Below are positions 23,196-34,984 of a DNA stretch of 64,000 nt, one piece after another. Location of the stretch: contig MU271154.1 in the NCBI GenBank assembly GCA_021432605.1, forward strand, positions 310,001 through 374,000, in the 5' to 3' direction. The position numbers and the translations under genes were made by a program. Source of the stretch: Coniochaeta sp. PMI_546 (Eukaryota; Ascomycota; Sordariomycetes; Coniochaetales; Coniochaetaceae). The notes below the pieces were generated by a model. It worked only from the letters and a program-made list of their open reading frames with translations. It had not been told where the DNA came from and searched no databases. Within the stretch, counting starts at the first letter, position 1. The number at the start of each line of letters is the position of its first letter.

Positions 23196-23951
23196 ATGAC
23201 TTCAGCCAACAATGCACGTTTCAATGCCGAGGCAGCGGCCTGGGATTCCAACCCTAGCGTGCTGCTGGCCAGCGACCTAGCACGGAAGGCTATTCTCGAT
23301 CGTCTGCCAGGGCCAGACGTAACATCTCGCCTCGACGTTTTGGAGATTGGCTGCGGCACTGGCATCCTGTCTCTTGCCTTGGCGCCCTATTTCCGGTCCG
23401 TGACTGCAGTCGACGCAGCAGAGGGCATGGTCGCGGCTCTGCAGGCAAAGCTAAGTGCCGAAGATTGCACGACCAAAAACGTCCGAGCAGTTTGTGCACT
23501 GCTGGAAGATCCGGACGACGAGCGAATCCAGCTGGACCCGTCTGCAGCTTCCCGGCCTGACGATGGCAAGAACTCCGAGCCGCGTCGTTTCGACCTTGTC
23601 GTCTCGCATCTTGTGCTACACCACATACCGGACCTGCTGCCTGTGCTGCGAACCATGTTCGGGTGCCTTAAGCGTGGCGGACTGGTTATGCTGACGGACT
23701 TTGAGGATTTCGGCCCGGAAGCCAGACGCTTCCACCCAGAGGCGAAGATGGATGGAGTTGAGAGGCACGGGATCAAGAGGACTGATATGGAGGCCCTGTT
23801 ACTCCGAGCGGGGTTTGTGGATGTGAGCATCGAGACTGGCTTTGAGATGGACAAGATAGTCGAGACAGAGCCGGGCAGTGGTGTCAATGGTCCCACGATG
23901 ACCTTTCCGTTTCTAATATGCATAGGCAAGAAGCCGAACGCTCTGGTTTAG
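23196..23951 (+). CDS. Class I SAM-dependent methyltransferase
   Basis: A single exon of 251 aa from the ATG at 23196 (MTSANNARFN). The in-frame GTG at 23160 is not needed. The SAM-binding motif I is VLEIGCGTGILSLAL (about residues 47-61), followed by the acidic residue in VTAVDAAEGM. Motif IV is FDLVVSHLVLHHI, followed by LKRGGLVMLTDFED. The layout is that of ubiE/COQ5-like small-molecule methyltransferases. The family is diverse in substrate, and nothing near it fixes the substrate here. No targeting signal is seen. Confidence 0.85.
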   Translation: MTSANNARFNAEAAAWDSNPSVLLASDLARKAILDRLPGPDVTSRLDVLEIGCGTGILSLALAPYFRSVTAVDAAEGMVAALQAKLSAEDCTTKNVRAVCALLEDPDDERIQLDPSAASRPDDGKNSEPRRFDLVVSHLVLHHIPDLLPVLRTMFGCLKRGGLVMLTDFEDFGPEARRFHPEAKMDGVERHGIKRTDMEALLLRAGFVDVSIETGFEMDKIVETEPGSGVNGPTMTFPFLICIGKKPNALV

Positions 23952-25325
23952 GAGCAGCAGGTGGCTTTCCAGTCACACTGAATAGCTAACATGCTGGAAG
24001 TCACTGGCGTCTTGCTGCGAAGTTACAGACTGTGCCGCTTTCGCCCGATCAAGTGCAGCTATAACACAATCATAAAAACAATACCGATGTGCAGATGATT
24101 ATCAGCTTGCGGGACGTGACTCCCATCCTGACCTCGACTGATGAATCTGGAGGGTGATCGAGGCCAATTTCGCAATGAAGCCGGTAACGTCCGCCGTACG
24201 GTTATCGGAATCTTTCCGACTGTTCGTACAGCCCATGACCCCTGTGCCAAGTGCTTCATATATTCTCCCCTACCACCTGGTGTTGACTGCGTCGGGTATA
24301 TCTAAGCACTGCTCTTCAAGACACCTGTGCATTCCGATGATCGGCGGCGCTTCCATGATACTTCAGAATTTTGCTTGCCGGGGTTTTACTGCCCAAAAGG
24401 CTAGTTGACCGCCCCCAAATTGAGATACAGTAGATTATACATTCAACATTTGGGTCTCGTGAGACGTAGTCTCTGTGCTGCCTTACGTGAGAACCTTGTC
24501 CACCCTTATTGATGTAAGATTGTCTAGCTGACCCTCGCTGTTGTGCCCAAGTAGTGAGGTTCCAGCAGCCGCGATAAGATGTACGGACACTAGGTGCAAG
24601 TCTTGATGGGGTTTCAGGGATTTGCGTATGACCGTCTCTTTTCGTCCAACCCTTTCCTCTCATAAAGCTGGGACGGGTAGTCCAACGATCCCGCTTCTGC
24701 CGGTAAGGCACCCTATCATTTCGTCAAATAAAGCAAATGCACTTAGCTATGCCAGAGGCAACTGACAGCCAGGTTTGTGCTGTCCCCTTCATCGGCTTAT
24801 CATCTAATTACACATTTGACTCTATCGTCTTCGCTTAGGTTACACATTGCGAAAGCTCAAGCTATGATCTTTCAAGTGGTAAACACCGAAGCACATTTAG
24901 AGACTTCTTCTAAGCTCATCGACCACTATTGTGGTGTCTCTCAGAAGTGACTTTGGACAAATTTGTCTGTTTGATTGCCTGCAATCACCAGCCATTGAAG
25001 CGCGATTGTCTAACATCGAGTTCAACACCGAGTCTTCTCGAGCAGACTACAATTCTCTTCGTGCAATCACGAGGCTCGCCCGGCAAAGATGGGTTCTGTG
25101 ACGAGGTCTGTGGAGCTTCTATGTTGTACATCCAGGCAAACATATGTTATGTACTTCACTCGGGTTCACGAGCTGCTGATATCCGCCGTCTGAAGGCCCC
25201 GTGCGTCAACTTCCCAGCTTTGGCCGTTGCGTTTTCTCATGGAAAAGTCCCCATCTCCAACAAATTATGCCCTCGAAAAGAACATCGCTTGTCTTCCCTT
25301 CTGCGATCCCGAAAATCTACGAACC
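23952..25325. other. Intergenic, 1.37 kb, no gene seen
   Basis: The right part overlaps plus-strand ORFs (24929-25621) that run through the next gene in a wrong frame. The rest has no coding signature, RNA gene or repeat that I can support. Confidence 0.45.
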
Positions 25326-26500
25326 ATGAGCCTTGTGTCTGGCAGCCGCACTGTCGTCGCGCCGTTGACGACCACGTTTACGCCACCAAGGGAATGTGCG
25401 ACGCCTTTCAACTATTACCTGGCGACCGGTGTCCTCGACCTTGGTCTTTATTTCTCGAATTGTGTTTCGAAACGGGCATGCTTTCCCGAAACCGGAACAG
25501 AGCCAGCAACATACACCCAAGGTGGCTACTTTTCGCCCGGACTCTACTGTCCCGAAGGATGGGAGACGAGAACCACGATCAATTCCCGTCTTCCAGATCT
25601 ATACTCGCAGCTCTTGCCTGATGAGACTGCTATCATCTGCTGTCCCAGGTAACCGAAGCTTACAACCCGGCGCCCTAGGTATGGCGCACTTACTGACGGC
25701 TCGATCAGTCGCTTGGACTTCTCGGCTACTGGCTTACTAGCAATATGTGTGTATAAGGCTCAGTCTCAGGACGACCGTCACTACTTCTCGTGCGCAAGCG
25801 GCGAATCAGGCGATACTAGTCTCCTAACGAGTAAGCTATAAACCGGTTATCGAACGATCTGCATCTTCTGTATCATTCATCTAGGAACTAACCGGCCACA
25901 GCGTACCCTATAAACTCGCCCGCGTATTTGTTCGCGCAGCCTCTCCAGCTCAACTGGCGTCCAATTGATCTGACAGCCGCGGCACCAGATATAACAAGTG
26001 GCAATTCCAGTCCGGATTCGACCATCACAACGACGACGGAATCCGCGACCACAAGCTCTTCGTCTTTATTGGCCAACTTGACAGCCAATTCGTCAACATT
26101 CCTTACATCTACCGACTTCGCCCGTAGCAGCATTGTCACACCAGACCAGACAGCGATAGGCCCTTCAGACAACTTCGCATCGTCTGGACGGTTCTCAGCT
26201 CCGCAGCTTGCCGGAGCTGTCGTCGGCGGAGTTATAGGGACGCTACTTTGCATCGGCGTGGCCTTGTTCATTAGCATCAGACTGCGACACAGAAAACAGA
26301 GAGATCCGAGTACACAGGCGACACCCGCTGATGCGACTGAGTCTGCTCTTGACCGGGCACAAGGTACGGCGGAGTTGGATGCCTCGGGAATAGCAGAAAA
26401 GGACGGGTTAAGCAGGTACGAGCTACCGTCGCCGTCTTCACCTATCGAGATGGAAGGGTCTGTGCCGCCTCACTCACCACTGCCACTGGCAGGGTCATGA
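25326..26500 (+). CDS. Single-pass cell-surface protein: Cys-containing ectodomain, Ser/Thr stalk, membrane helix, cytosolic tail
   Basis: Three exons, 25326-25648, 25709-25830 and 25902-26500, give 347 aa. Intron 1 (60 bases, GTAACC, branch CTGAC, CAG) creates the family motif ICCPS; intron 2 (71 bases, GTAAGC, branch CTAAC, CAG) keeps frame. The ectodomain starts LTTTFTPPREC and has GGYFSPGLYCPEGW, a pattern common in fungal surface proteins of unknown function. A Ser/Thr-rich stalk leads to the helix LAGAVVGGVIGTLLCIGVALFISI, a basic stop (RLRHRKQR) and an acidic tail ending in Pro/Ser-rich sequence. There is no classical signal peptide, as is usual in this group; an upstream in-frame Met at 25227 is an alternative start. 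A role as sensor or adhesin is inference. Confidence 0.8.
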
Positions 26501-27059
26501 GATGGCATTTCCTAACGCCGCAAGCCTTGAGCGAGTCCGGAACAGAAGAAGTGGGACGCAATTGAGCGCAAAGCCATGAAGTGATTTGGGTCTATAGGAG
26601 CCACGTATAGTGGAATAGTACACGCGTCACCAAAGCTTACTGTTCTTGCGCATGTGGTGGGCATCGCGATCCGCGGGTACCGATCCGGGCCACGGATCCC
26701 GATCTCCAATCAGAGTCCACCACTGTCGCTGGATCAAACTGAGGTCTATCTATTTGCGCACTACCACTTTGTGCAGTGTGGTGGTGTATCTCCTGCGCCG
26801 CATGAGTGCCTGCAATGCTTACATTTCCCTTCCGTATGTCACGTCTGGCGCCCGTGGATGATAACCATCCTTTGTTTCCTTTCCTTGAAACTCACATACG
26901 ACAGTATAGTAACTGCATCTGTGAGTTGCTGTTGGTTAGGCTCAAAGTATATCCACTTCTCTAACCGTGTCGCATCATTGCTAACAACGGAGACCCTGGG
27001 CAGCCTCTGAGCCCATTTCTCAGCGCGTGTGCACACAAGCTCCGAAGGACTACACCATC
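26501..27059. other. Intergenic between two plus-strand genes
   Basis: About 560 bases: the 3' flank of the surface-protein gene and the promoter side of the ceramidase gene. No additional gene is seen. Confidence 0.5.
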
Positions 27060-28010
27060 ATGGCCCATCACGTGCGACACTTTACGGGTGATGCCTACGC
27101 AGATGCCGGAGTCTGGAGCCCTTCATCCAGCACCGCAAAGTAAACAATCCCGCGCCGTTTTCCCCGTCCGTAGGTTCGCACCTGGCATGGCCTCCGAAGT
27201 TCAAGGCTCCTCATGTGACTCCACAAGGCGGCTGTCTGCTAATTCAGTCGTATGACCACGTGCAGCTTTTGCGAAGAAGACTACGCTACCACAAGATACA
27301 TCGCCGAGTTCGCCAACGCCATAAGCAACTTCGCATACGGTACGTCCGCGTGGCAAAGCCCTACTGCTATTCCCTCCAACCCGCACACTTGGAGTTTATC
27401 TGAGCTAACTGCTGCAGTGTACTTCGCCCTCCGGCATACAGGATGGCGTCTCGGCCACATGGATCAGCTGTCCGTCTCTCTCTTCATGGTTGGCGTGTGC
27501 TCGTTCCTCTTTCACGCTACCTTACGTCAGTCTACCCAGTTCTCAGATGATGTCTCGATGCTCTTCTTGACAGGGGCACTGCTGCAGCGCCTTTACTGCG
27601 CCGGACAGCCGCCTTCAAGAGCTCGAGGTATAACGATTGCCATTTACGCAAGCGTCGGCACCATGTCGGCCATCTACATCAGGAGTGGGAACCTGCTTGT
27701 CCATATGTCCATGTTCGCCGCCATGTTGCTGCTGATTGGGCTGCGGACCATGTACCTGATCAACCGGCAGGCCGCTTCAGGACATGAAAAGACCAAGCAC
27801 ATTCGGAAGTTTGGCAGTGTCTGCGCCTACCTGGCTGTCGCGTTCCTGCTGTGGAATGTTGACTTCGAGTGGTGCCATGAGCTGAGGAGCCTACGAGCAT
27901 CGATTGGGCTCCCATGGGCTTGGCTATTGGAACTACACGCATGGTGGCATGTCTTGACGGCAGTGGGGGCCGCGCTTCACATGGACCTGGTTCGGGAGCT
28001 ATGCCCTTGA
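27060..28010 (+). CDS. Alkaline ceramidase (YPC1/YDC1/ACER family)
   Basis: Three exons, 27060-27139, 27266-27339 and 27418-28010, give 248 aa. The first splice (GTAAAC..CAG) gives STANFCEEDYATTRYIAEF and the second (GTACGT..CAG) gives NFAYVYFALRHTGW, both typical of the family. The metal-binding and catalytic residues are kept: CSFLFHATLRQ with its His, FSDDVSML with its Asp, and LELHAWWHVLT with two His near the end. About seven membrane helices are expected in the ER or Golgi. The enzyme splits ceramide (phytoceramide in yeast) into fatty acid and sphingoid base. The protein is shorter than many relatives because it ends soon after the last helix. Confidence 0.92.
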
Positions 28011-29080
28011 GCAAATACATCTGCCTGTTAAAGTAGACATCACTCTGAAGAACACATCTTGTTCTAAGCTCTGTGTAGTGTAACGGGGGTCATAGAAGGA
28101 TGCGAGAACAATCCTTAGATTCATAAACATATTGTACAAGTGACAGATGCCAACAATTATCAGGGGTTGCTTGCTAAGGCTTTCTGAGAATGTATGGGAG
28201 CCCAGAGGAGCTGGACACGCTGCGTGGCTCGTTGCGGAGGTGAATACACCTAGCTGTAGATATTTCGTATGTCGTGCTCGTTTACTTCGCCGAATGACTG
28301 TCCACGGCAGTCTAGATTGCGTTGTGCTGCCCTGCTTGAATCCCGGCTTCTATTTCGTCAACTCAGTTTTGGCTGTTGTCTCTGAGCCCATCGCAACAGC
28401 TGGATTAGACAAGCCCTGAACACTAGGGCTGGCTAGATAATCATCAGGATTCTCTGAAAGTACGTCTTGGTATCACATCGTTGGGATGTTGCTCTTGTAA
28501 CAAAAATACTGCGAAGGGGCTAAGGAAAATTGGCATGTGAAGATGTTCGAGACGAGGTCGAGGCAAGTGGAAAGCCATGACCAAAGGGGAGGTCAGGGCC
28601 AAGCTCGACGGGAAATGAAAACAACGAGTTACAACTGCCCAAACACGCCTCCGAGAGCCGGGCGGGACGTATTGGTGGATCCGGGGGTGTGATGAACCCA
28701 GGAATACTCATGGACGAGAGGCTGGGTAAACGACGAGAGATAGCTTAGAAGTTGAGCTGACATGTGATCGTCGTGCTGAGCTAGATATTTCATGATACGT
28801 ACTTCTTTAACGTACCCTGACTCTAACATACCGGTGGTGGCAGAGATAGATATCCAACGGTGTTGTGATTATAGCATGGCTACTTGTAGCGGCCAGACAT
28901 CGAGTGGCTTTGAATCTCCCTCCCCATGCCTACATGGTGATAAAACAGTGAGCCGTCCATCACCCGAACCCGCTTGTTCATCACTCAACTAAGGGAACAA
29001 CTTTCACCCTATCCTCCCCAGCACGACCCAACCCTTAAGAAGTAAAATACCGACCCATATGTATAACCGCCGAGGGGGGT
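28011..29080. other. Intergenic, no gene seen
   Basis: A 1.07-kb stretch after the ceramidase gene. Short ORFs at 28147-28419 and 28792-28992 lack family likeness. Confidence 0.45.
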
Positions 29081-29172
29081 TGTGGTGAAGTCACCAAGTG
29101 GTTGCATGGATCCCGCCCCCCTCAGAAACGACTCTGCACCGTAGGGGCCCGGGTTCAATTCCCGGCAGGGCA
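29081..29172 (+). pseudogene. Degenerate tRNA-like sequence
   Basis: A perfect T-arm with B box (CCGGG-TTCAATT-CCCGG, 29149-29165) is followed by an acceptor-like CAGGGCA. An A-box-like stretch (gtcaccaagtggttgc) lies upstream. The candidate 5' acceptor (tgtggtg at 29081) pairs at only five of seven positions, and no good anticodon stem forms. I read it as a tRNA pseudogene or tRNA-derived repeat; a CTCAGAA loop hints at a Leu origin, weakly. Confidence 0.3.
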
Positions 29173-29777
29173 GATACAGTCGGAAACAAATACCCAATCC
29201 AAACTCGAAAGAGGGGGGCGCATTCTGAAAAGAGTACCGGGCGGAAGCAAAATACGGTACCAAGGGCCTTATATTTTTTTTTGAAGTTTTTTTTTTATTT
29301 TCTTTTTTTCCCTTCGTCTTTCCCGTTTTTTTTCTGGGGGAGGTGTCATACGATCCCTTCTCATAACGCGGTCATCACGGGCTGTTCAGGCGAGGGACCG
29401 AGACGATCGAACTTCTGTTTGACCTCAGGAGTGTCAGTTTTACCCTGCTCGGTCTAGATGACGCCTCATTTCTGATGCTTTGTTGCAGACCATGAGCCAT
29501 AGCCTCATCGTATTTTTGAGCCTCATCGGTCTGTGGCATTTTGGCATCCTCGCATCATCTCTTCCTGCAATCGTGGCCTCGTATCTCGGTTTCATAACTA
29601 GCTGTGTACGATATGTTCCCAGGCTGTCATTTGACTGCTCTTACTAATCACTTTCTTGCAGACTCAGACCGGCACTAGTTAAAGAGGTGCCTCACTAAGA
29701 CAAGAAGAGAATATGGATGTGTTATTATATTATTCCTACCATGTTGCGAGCTACTCTTCTACCGGCATAGCAGCATG
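29173..29777. other. Intergenic with a long T/C-rich tract
   Basis: The tract at about 29270-29335 on the plus strand is almost pure pyrimidine with several T runs of eight or more. The remaining bases show no gene. Confidence 0.5.
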
Positions 29778-31601
29778 TCAACAACCAGCAGCCGGAGAGG
29801 AAAGGAAAAGACGCTCTCTCTTCATCCCGAGGCTTAGGATGACCACTGAGGCACCCGCAACTATGACCAAGATGTATGCCTTCCGCATCGCCTCAACGAT
29901 GGCGTCAAGCACGAGAACCCTCATCTCAGGCTTCAGCTTCTCAAAGAAGTCAGAGCCGACGCCAGTAACAGCAGTCATAATCTGGTCTGTAGATAGGCCC
30001 AGACCGAAGACCTTGTCCAACCGCCTTGTCGCCTCGTTAACAAAGACAGAATTAGCCACCGCCAGCGAGACTGTGATCCCGCCTGTCTGCCCCAGCGCAA
30101 TGAACGCAGCAACCTTGGAGCCGAGAGCCTCATCGACAGTTGCTTGCGCCACAGAGAAGCCAGCCTGGCTGAACATACCGACCCCGGTCCCAAGCAGCGC
30201 CGAGGACGCGTATACCCACGTGTCAGAGCTGGATGCGGTAACCAGGTACATGAAACCTCCACCTGCTGTAGCCAACAAGCCGCCTGCTAGAAACCAGGCC
30301 ATATAGAAACCGAACTTGCCGGACTTGTGGCTCAGTAGCGCTCCCTGAGCAAGTGTAACAACGACGCCGGAGAAAATGAAGGGGAGCAGGCGCACCGCAG
30401 CTTGCACTGGTGTATCGCCGCGCGTGAACTGGAAGAATAGAGGGATGAAGTAGACGGGAACGAAGATACCTGTCCCTCCTGCAGCGGTGGTGCAGAACAT
30501 GATCAGCGTCGTTTGAGCATGCCTGCCAGTCAGGATCTCCACAGGCAGGAGGCGGCTCTGCTTGGTCGTGGTGAAGCAAAGCCACTGTTGAAGACCGAAG
30601 AGGATTGCCAGGAACTCTGAGACAAGGAAGAGGACTATCTCGACTGGTGAGGTCCACGAGTAGACGATGCCGCCAAAGTTAATGCCGATGACGAAGGTGA
30701 TTATCGCTCCGAGCATGAGACCTGCGCCAACAAAGTCGATCTCGCGCATGCGGGCGAGTAAGCTGACATCTGGTCTAGGATCGGGAGAAGGAAGCATAAG
30801 GAGGTAGATGGGTAGGACTAGGACGCCGACGACGAGGTTGATGTAGAAGGCCCATCTGGGAGATTTCAATCATGTCACGAATTGCAGATAAAGAAAGAAT
30901 CTTGAAAATTAGGTCTAGACGTACCTCCAACTCGCAGAAGATTCGGCAAAAGCACCCCCGACAAGAGGACCAAGGATGGTACCCAGACCCCAAGTCAATC
31001 CAATACCGCCGACATACAGTGGTCTCTCCTGAACAGTGGTCGTGGCAGCGATCAGCGACATGACACCGAGGTACATACCGCTGCCACCGAGTCCGCACAA
31101 TGCCCGGCCAACAATGAGTGCAACCACGTTCGGAGAGGCACCACAGACAGCGCTACCGACCTCAAACACGAGCACGCTGCCGATGTACAGCCACTTGGGC
31201 CAGAACTGCGAGTATAGCTGACCGAAAAGCAGGTTCGTCGACACGGCTGCCATGATGAAGGCGGCGGAGATCCAGGCGAGTTTGTCGACGGCGCCGAACT
31301 GGAGGATAATTTTTGGCTCGACATCCGCCACGACGGTGTTGTCCAAGGCAAAGAGGAAGGTCGAGGAGAGGATGGCGAGGACTATTACTAACCATCGTAA
31401 TCCTGATACGTCTCTCGGTGACGCAGTCATGGGCTTGGTTATTACTCGACTGTGTCTGCCGTGGAGCTTGTTGATGTCGACTCTGAACCAGGGTGGAACG
31501 AATTTGTGGTCTTCAGCCGGTGGTGGAAGAGGAGGAGGTGTAGGGACTGGCGGTGGTCTGGAATTCAAGAAAGGAAGAAGTGGAACAGGAGCTCGAAACA
31601 T
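29778..31601 (-). CDS. MFS multidrug-type transporter, DHA2 (14-helix) family
   Basis: Two exons, 31601-30925 and 30855-29778 (GTACGT..CAG), give 584 aa; the join restores SASWRWAFYINLVVG, the classic motif after helix 6. A Pro-rich cytosolic N-terminus precedes helix 1 (LRWLVIVLAILSSTFLFALDNTVVADVEPKI, with the DHA2 LDxTVV motif). The motif C-like stretch GLTWGLGTILGPLVGGAFAE marks drug/proton antiporters. The remaining helices bring the total to about 14. Such proteins export toxic compounds or metabolites at the plasma membrane. An in-frame Met at about 31428 is an alternative start. No biosynthetic backbone gene is close, so the substrate is unknown. Confidence 0.9.
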
Positions 31602-32199
31602 GATGATTGAATGAGATCATTTGTTACTTGGGACTCACGAGAGCAATGAACGGGAATGTTCAACAGGGCCATCTTGTCCATCGCAGGAGTTATGAATCCT
31701 AGAAAGCTCGAGACTATGTCCGGTGAATGGCGGTGACCACAGTGATGCAACAGTCATATCGTGTATTGTCAAGAAGGCTGTTCACTGCCGGACTAGCAGT
31801 CGCTAATGGTTGGCATTCATGTAGCTGTGTCTTCAAGATCGTGCTCACTTCGTGCGTAGATCAGTCTGGGCTCGGTAAATCCACTATCATTCCGCGCCAG
31901 CTCTATGGCCCCCTTATCGGCAAGTAAAGGACGGACATACGCGCCGCTAGACTGGACTTAGCCCTGTTCGGGCTGCATAACGCTTGTTTACTGCTGAGGT
32001 TCAGCTGATAGAGGGACCAATGGTGAGAAAGTACGAGGTTGTGGCGTCCCTACGTGGACGATGTCAGATCTTGTCAGAACTTTGAATCCTGTTCCGAGAG
32101 AGACACCACATAAAGCCGGGCGCATCCTAAGACATCGAGAATCTCACACTCTGCAACATTCACTTACAATTGTTAGCATATTCTGACGCAGACTTCATC
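31602..32199. promoter_or_regulatory. Divergent promoter region between the MFS transporter and the microprotein gene
   Basis: About 600 bases between divergent starts. Sequence close to 32200 contains a short leader before the ATG. No ORF of interest. Confidence 0.4.
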
Positions 32200-32423
32200 A
32201 TGCCTTCACCATCAGTCTTTGGCACCAGTATTGTGGAATCAGTCGAGACGGCGATCGTTACTGTCGTTGCAGGCGCATATCTCATGGTAAGCTCAATCGG
32301 TGATTCTGGGTCTGTCGTCCTGAGCTAACATCGATTCCGCAGGTCACAGACCCTAAACAAACAGTTGACTTCCTCCGAGGTCCTCAGGCCGAGAAGCCCA
32401 AGGAGAAGAAGCTCGATGCCTGA
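32200..32423 (+). CDS. 55-residue microprotein with one intron
   Basis: Exons 32200-32286 (29 codons) and 32343-32423 (26 codons plus stop) are joined by a 56-base intron with a GTAAGC donor, CTAAC branch and GCAG acceptor, in phase 0. The protein begins MPSPSVFGTSIVESVETAIV and continues through a hydrophobic stretch (AIVTVVAGAYLMV) to a charged tail (GPQAEKPKEKKLDA). It could be a small membrane-anchored protein with one helix. I do not recognise a family. The near-perfect intron and continuous frame argue against chance. It lies between the MFS and NCS1 transporters. Confidence 0.6.
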
Positions 32424-32818
32424 GGTGAATGAATCAGTGGAAGGTCCAGCCCAGAGTGGGTCTCCGTTTTCGGCTGGTGCCGACGAGAACCGACCGCCCG
32501 GCTCGGGGTGGGTCGATGGGGCCCGCTTATCACTTTGCCGTCAGTTGAAATTTTGCGTCCTCCCCCGGTCCTCTTGGCTGCATTGACCAAAAACGGCCGA
32601 GGACGTCCATTCCCTTGGGTCGCATTTCTTGCGATATTTACTTGCCAGGCGCACTTTGTACGCTGTCAACCACGTTCTCCTGTCGCTGTGCGCTCGTGTA
32701 ATTGCTCTGTATTCCCTTTGCGACACCAGTGTCATCATTTGATTCACCAATTCCGTTCTGCGCGGTCTTGGCGCTGATAACTCGCCACAAATTACGCTGA
32801 GCCGACATTTGCCTCAGC
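32424..32818. other. Intergenic: NCS1 permease promoter side
   Basis: About 395 bases with no further gene; expected to hold the promoter and leader of the permease. Confidence 0.5.
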
Positions 32819-34395
32819 ATGTCGTCTAAAATACAAAGGTCAGACGACCCTTCACAGCTCACGATAGGAGATGTCGAGAAGCAGATTCAAGACCCGTCTC
32901 AAGAGCCAATAGCAGAACCGCGCACAAGCGAATCAAGTGCAACACGACTGCTCAATGAAGTGCTCGCGAGGGGCAAGGTCGAGGGTCATGGTATCGTCCC
33001 ATTGCCCGTTGAGGATCGCACCTCGACGCGCTACTTCAACGTCTTTACCATTTGGTTTTCCATGAATACCAACATCCTTGCGTAAGTGTTCGCAGCGAAA
33101 GTGTTCTTCGAAAAGTGCGGGTGCTGACATGCTGCACCAGTGTCACATTTGGCATGCTTGGACCCGCCTATGGCCTCAATCTGCGAGACTCAAGCCTTGT
33201 CATCCTGTTCTTCACGCTCCTAGCGTCACTCCTGCCAGCCTACCTCGGGACACTTGGTCCCAAGACTGGTATGCGGCAGATGATCCAGGCCAGGTTCAGC
33301 TTCGGTCGCTACCTGGTCTCCGTGCCCGTCCTCCTCAACCTCGCCACCCTCACTGGCTTCTGCGTGATAATATGCGTTATCGGCGGTCAGTGTATCTCCG
33401 CCGTGAACAGTCACGTCAGTGCCAACGTCGGAATCGTCATCATGGCGCTCTGTGCAATGGTGATCTCCTTCTGCGGTTTCAAGGTCCTCCACGTGTACGA
33501 GATGGTGGCATGGGCACCCGCCCTCCTGACTATCGTCATTGCAACCGGCTGTGGAGGTTCTGAACTGCACTTGCAGGCCGAGACCGAGCCCGCCACGGCA
33601 GCTGCCGTATTGTCGTTCGGCATGATTGTCGCATCTTATATGATACCGTGGGCCTGTCTGTCCTCCGACTTCACCACATACTTCAACCCTGCCGCTCCCT
33701 CGTGGCGTATTTTCCTCTACGCTTACTTAGGCGTCATCATTCCGACCGTACCGCTGATGGTGCTTGGAGCTGCCATAGGGGGTGCCATCTCTTCCGTACC
33801 TAGTTGGGAAGAAGGCTACGGGAACAACCTCGTGGGCGGCGTCCTGGCCGCCATGCTCGCACGCGCTGGCGGCTTCGGCAGCTTTGTCGTCGTCGTCTTG
33901 GCGCTCACACTGCTTGGCAACCTGGCTGGTACCATGTACAGCATCACACTCAACTTCCAGACTCTGGTGCCGTGGCTCACGCACGTTCCGAGGTATGTTT
34001 TCTCGATCGTCGTCACCGCCATCGTCATCCCCGTGAGCATACGTGCTGCGGTGGACTTTTTCGATAATCTGGAGAACTTCGTCGGCCTCATCGGGTATTG
34101 GTCGGCTGCCTTCGTGGGAGTTGTGCTTGCGGAGCATTGGGTATTTAAAAAGGGCAATTGTGAAGAGTATGAACATGCTGCTTGGAACGACGCGAAACTC
34201 CTACCAACCGGCGTCCCGGCGATAGCGGCTTGTATACTGGCCTTTGGCCTGATTGTGCCGTGTATGGCACAGATATGGTTCACCGGTCCAATTGCTGAGA
34301 CGACCGGTGATATCGGCTTTGAGGTGGCTCTGGTGTTGACCCCTCTTCTTTACGTCCCGTTCAGATGGTTGGAACAGAAATACATTGGGCGGTGA
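32819..34395 (+). CDS. NCS1-family nucleobase permease (purine-cytosine permease type)
   Basis: Two exons, 32819-33081 and 33141-34395 (GTAAGT..CAG), give 505 aa. The N-terminus is polar and cytosolic; the splice joins FSMNTNILAVTFGMLGPAYGL, the first-helix signature of Fcy-type carriers. The loop motif LGTLGPKTGMRQMIQARFSFG is diagnostic for the NCS1 family, and SDFTTYFNP is conserved in the middle. About twelve helices are visible. Yeast Fcy2 imports adenine, guanine, hypoxanthine and cytosine with protons; this copy may also take related bases or vitamins. It is not the uracil/allantoin (Fur) subgroup by motif. Confidence 0.93.
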
Positions 34396-34984
34396 TGATG
34401 CCAGGGCTTGGATATCTTCTCGTAATGCTCTTGCCAGCGGGATCTGACATGGTTAATCTTGAGCCGAGTTGGATATCCCCGGAAGTTGTGCATAAGTGCT
34501 GACGAGCTGAACAAATTATTAATTATTCGAAGGCACTTACGGTCAGCCATTGAAAGAGACCGGAGAGAACCGCTATCGGGGTTTGGTCTCCGTTATCTGT
34601 TGGTGACGACATTGCGGTTCCAGGCTTTAGCTGCCGTGGTACCTGGCGATGTCACAATAGAACTCCTCTACCCCGCATAACCAATGCACCACCGTTTTGC
34701 CTACCTTCCCGAAGAGTACTAATAGTCAACCATGATCGCCGGTATATCTTCCTTTCACAGAATTATCCTGCACAATACCGGGTCGTGGTATATCGCAGGT
34801 ATGCAGAATCAACGGGCGCCAAGCAACGGCTCGGTTGCGAAGCCGGTTGCACAGCAACTTGCCGCTCCTCAAAGGATGACCCGAATTCCTTAAATAAGGG
34901 TGTAGCTTCCGCTCCCCTCGAGCGGTGATTTCTCTCTCCCTTCAAATAGCATTGGAATCCGGGGTGTCGGATGGTGTCGACAAG
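34396..34984. other. Intergenic between permease and carboxypeptidase genes
   Basis: A minus-strand ORF at 34763-35413 overlaps the next gene in antisense and has no likeness; it is left out. The promoter of the carboxypeptidase should be here. Confidence 0.5.

Noticed and set aside
29081-29172. Functional tRNA
   Set aside because: The acceptor stem pairs at only five of seven positions and no anticodon stem forms.
29778-34395. Secondary-metabolite cluster around the MFS transporter
   Set aside because: No polyketide synthase, peptide synthetase, terpene cyclase or pathway regulator is present in the window.
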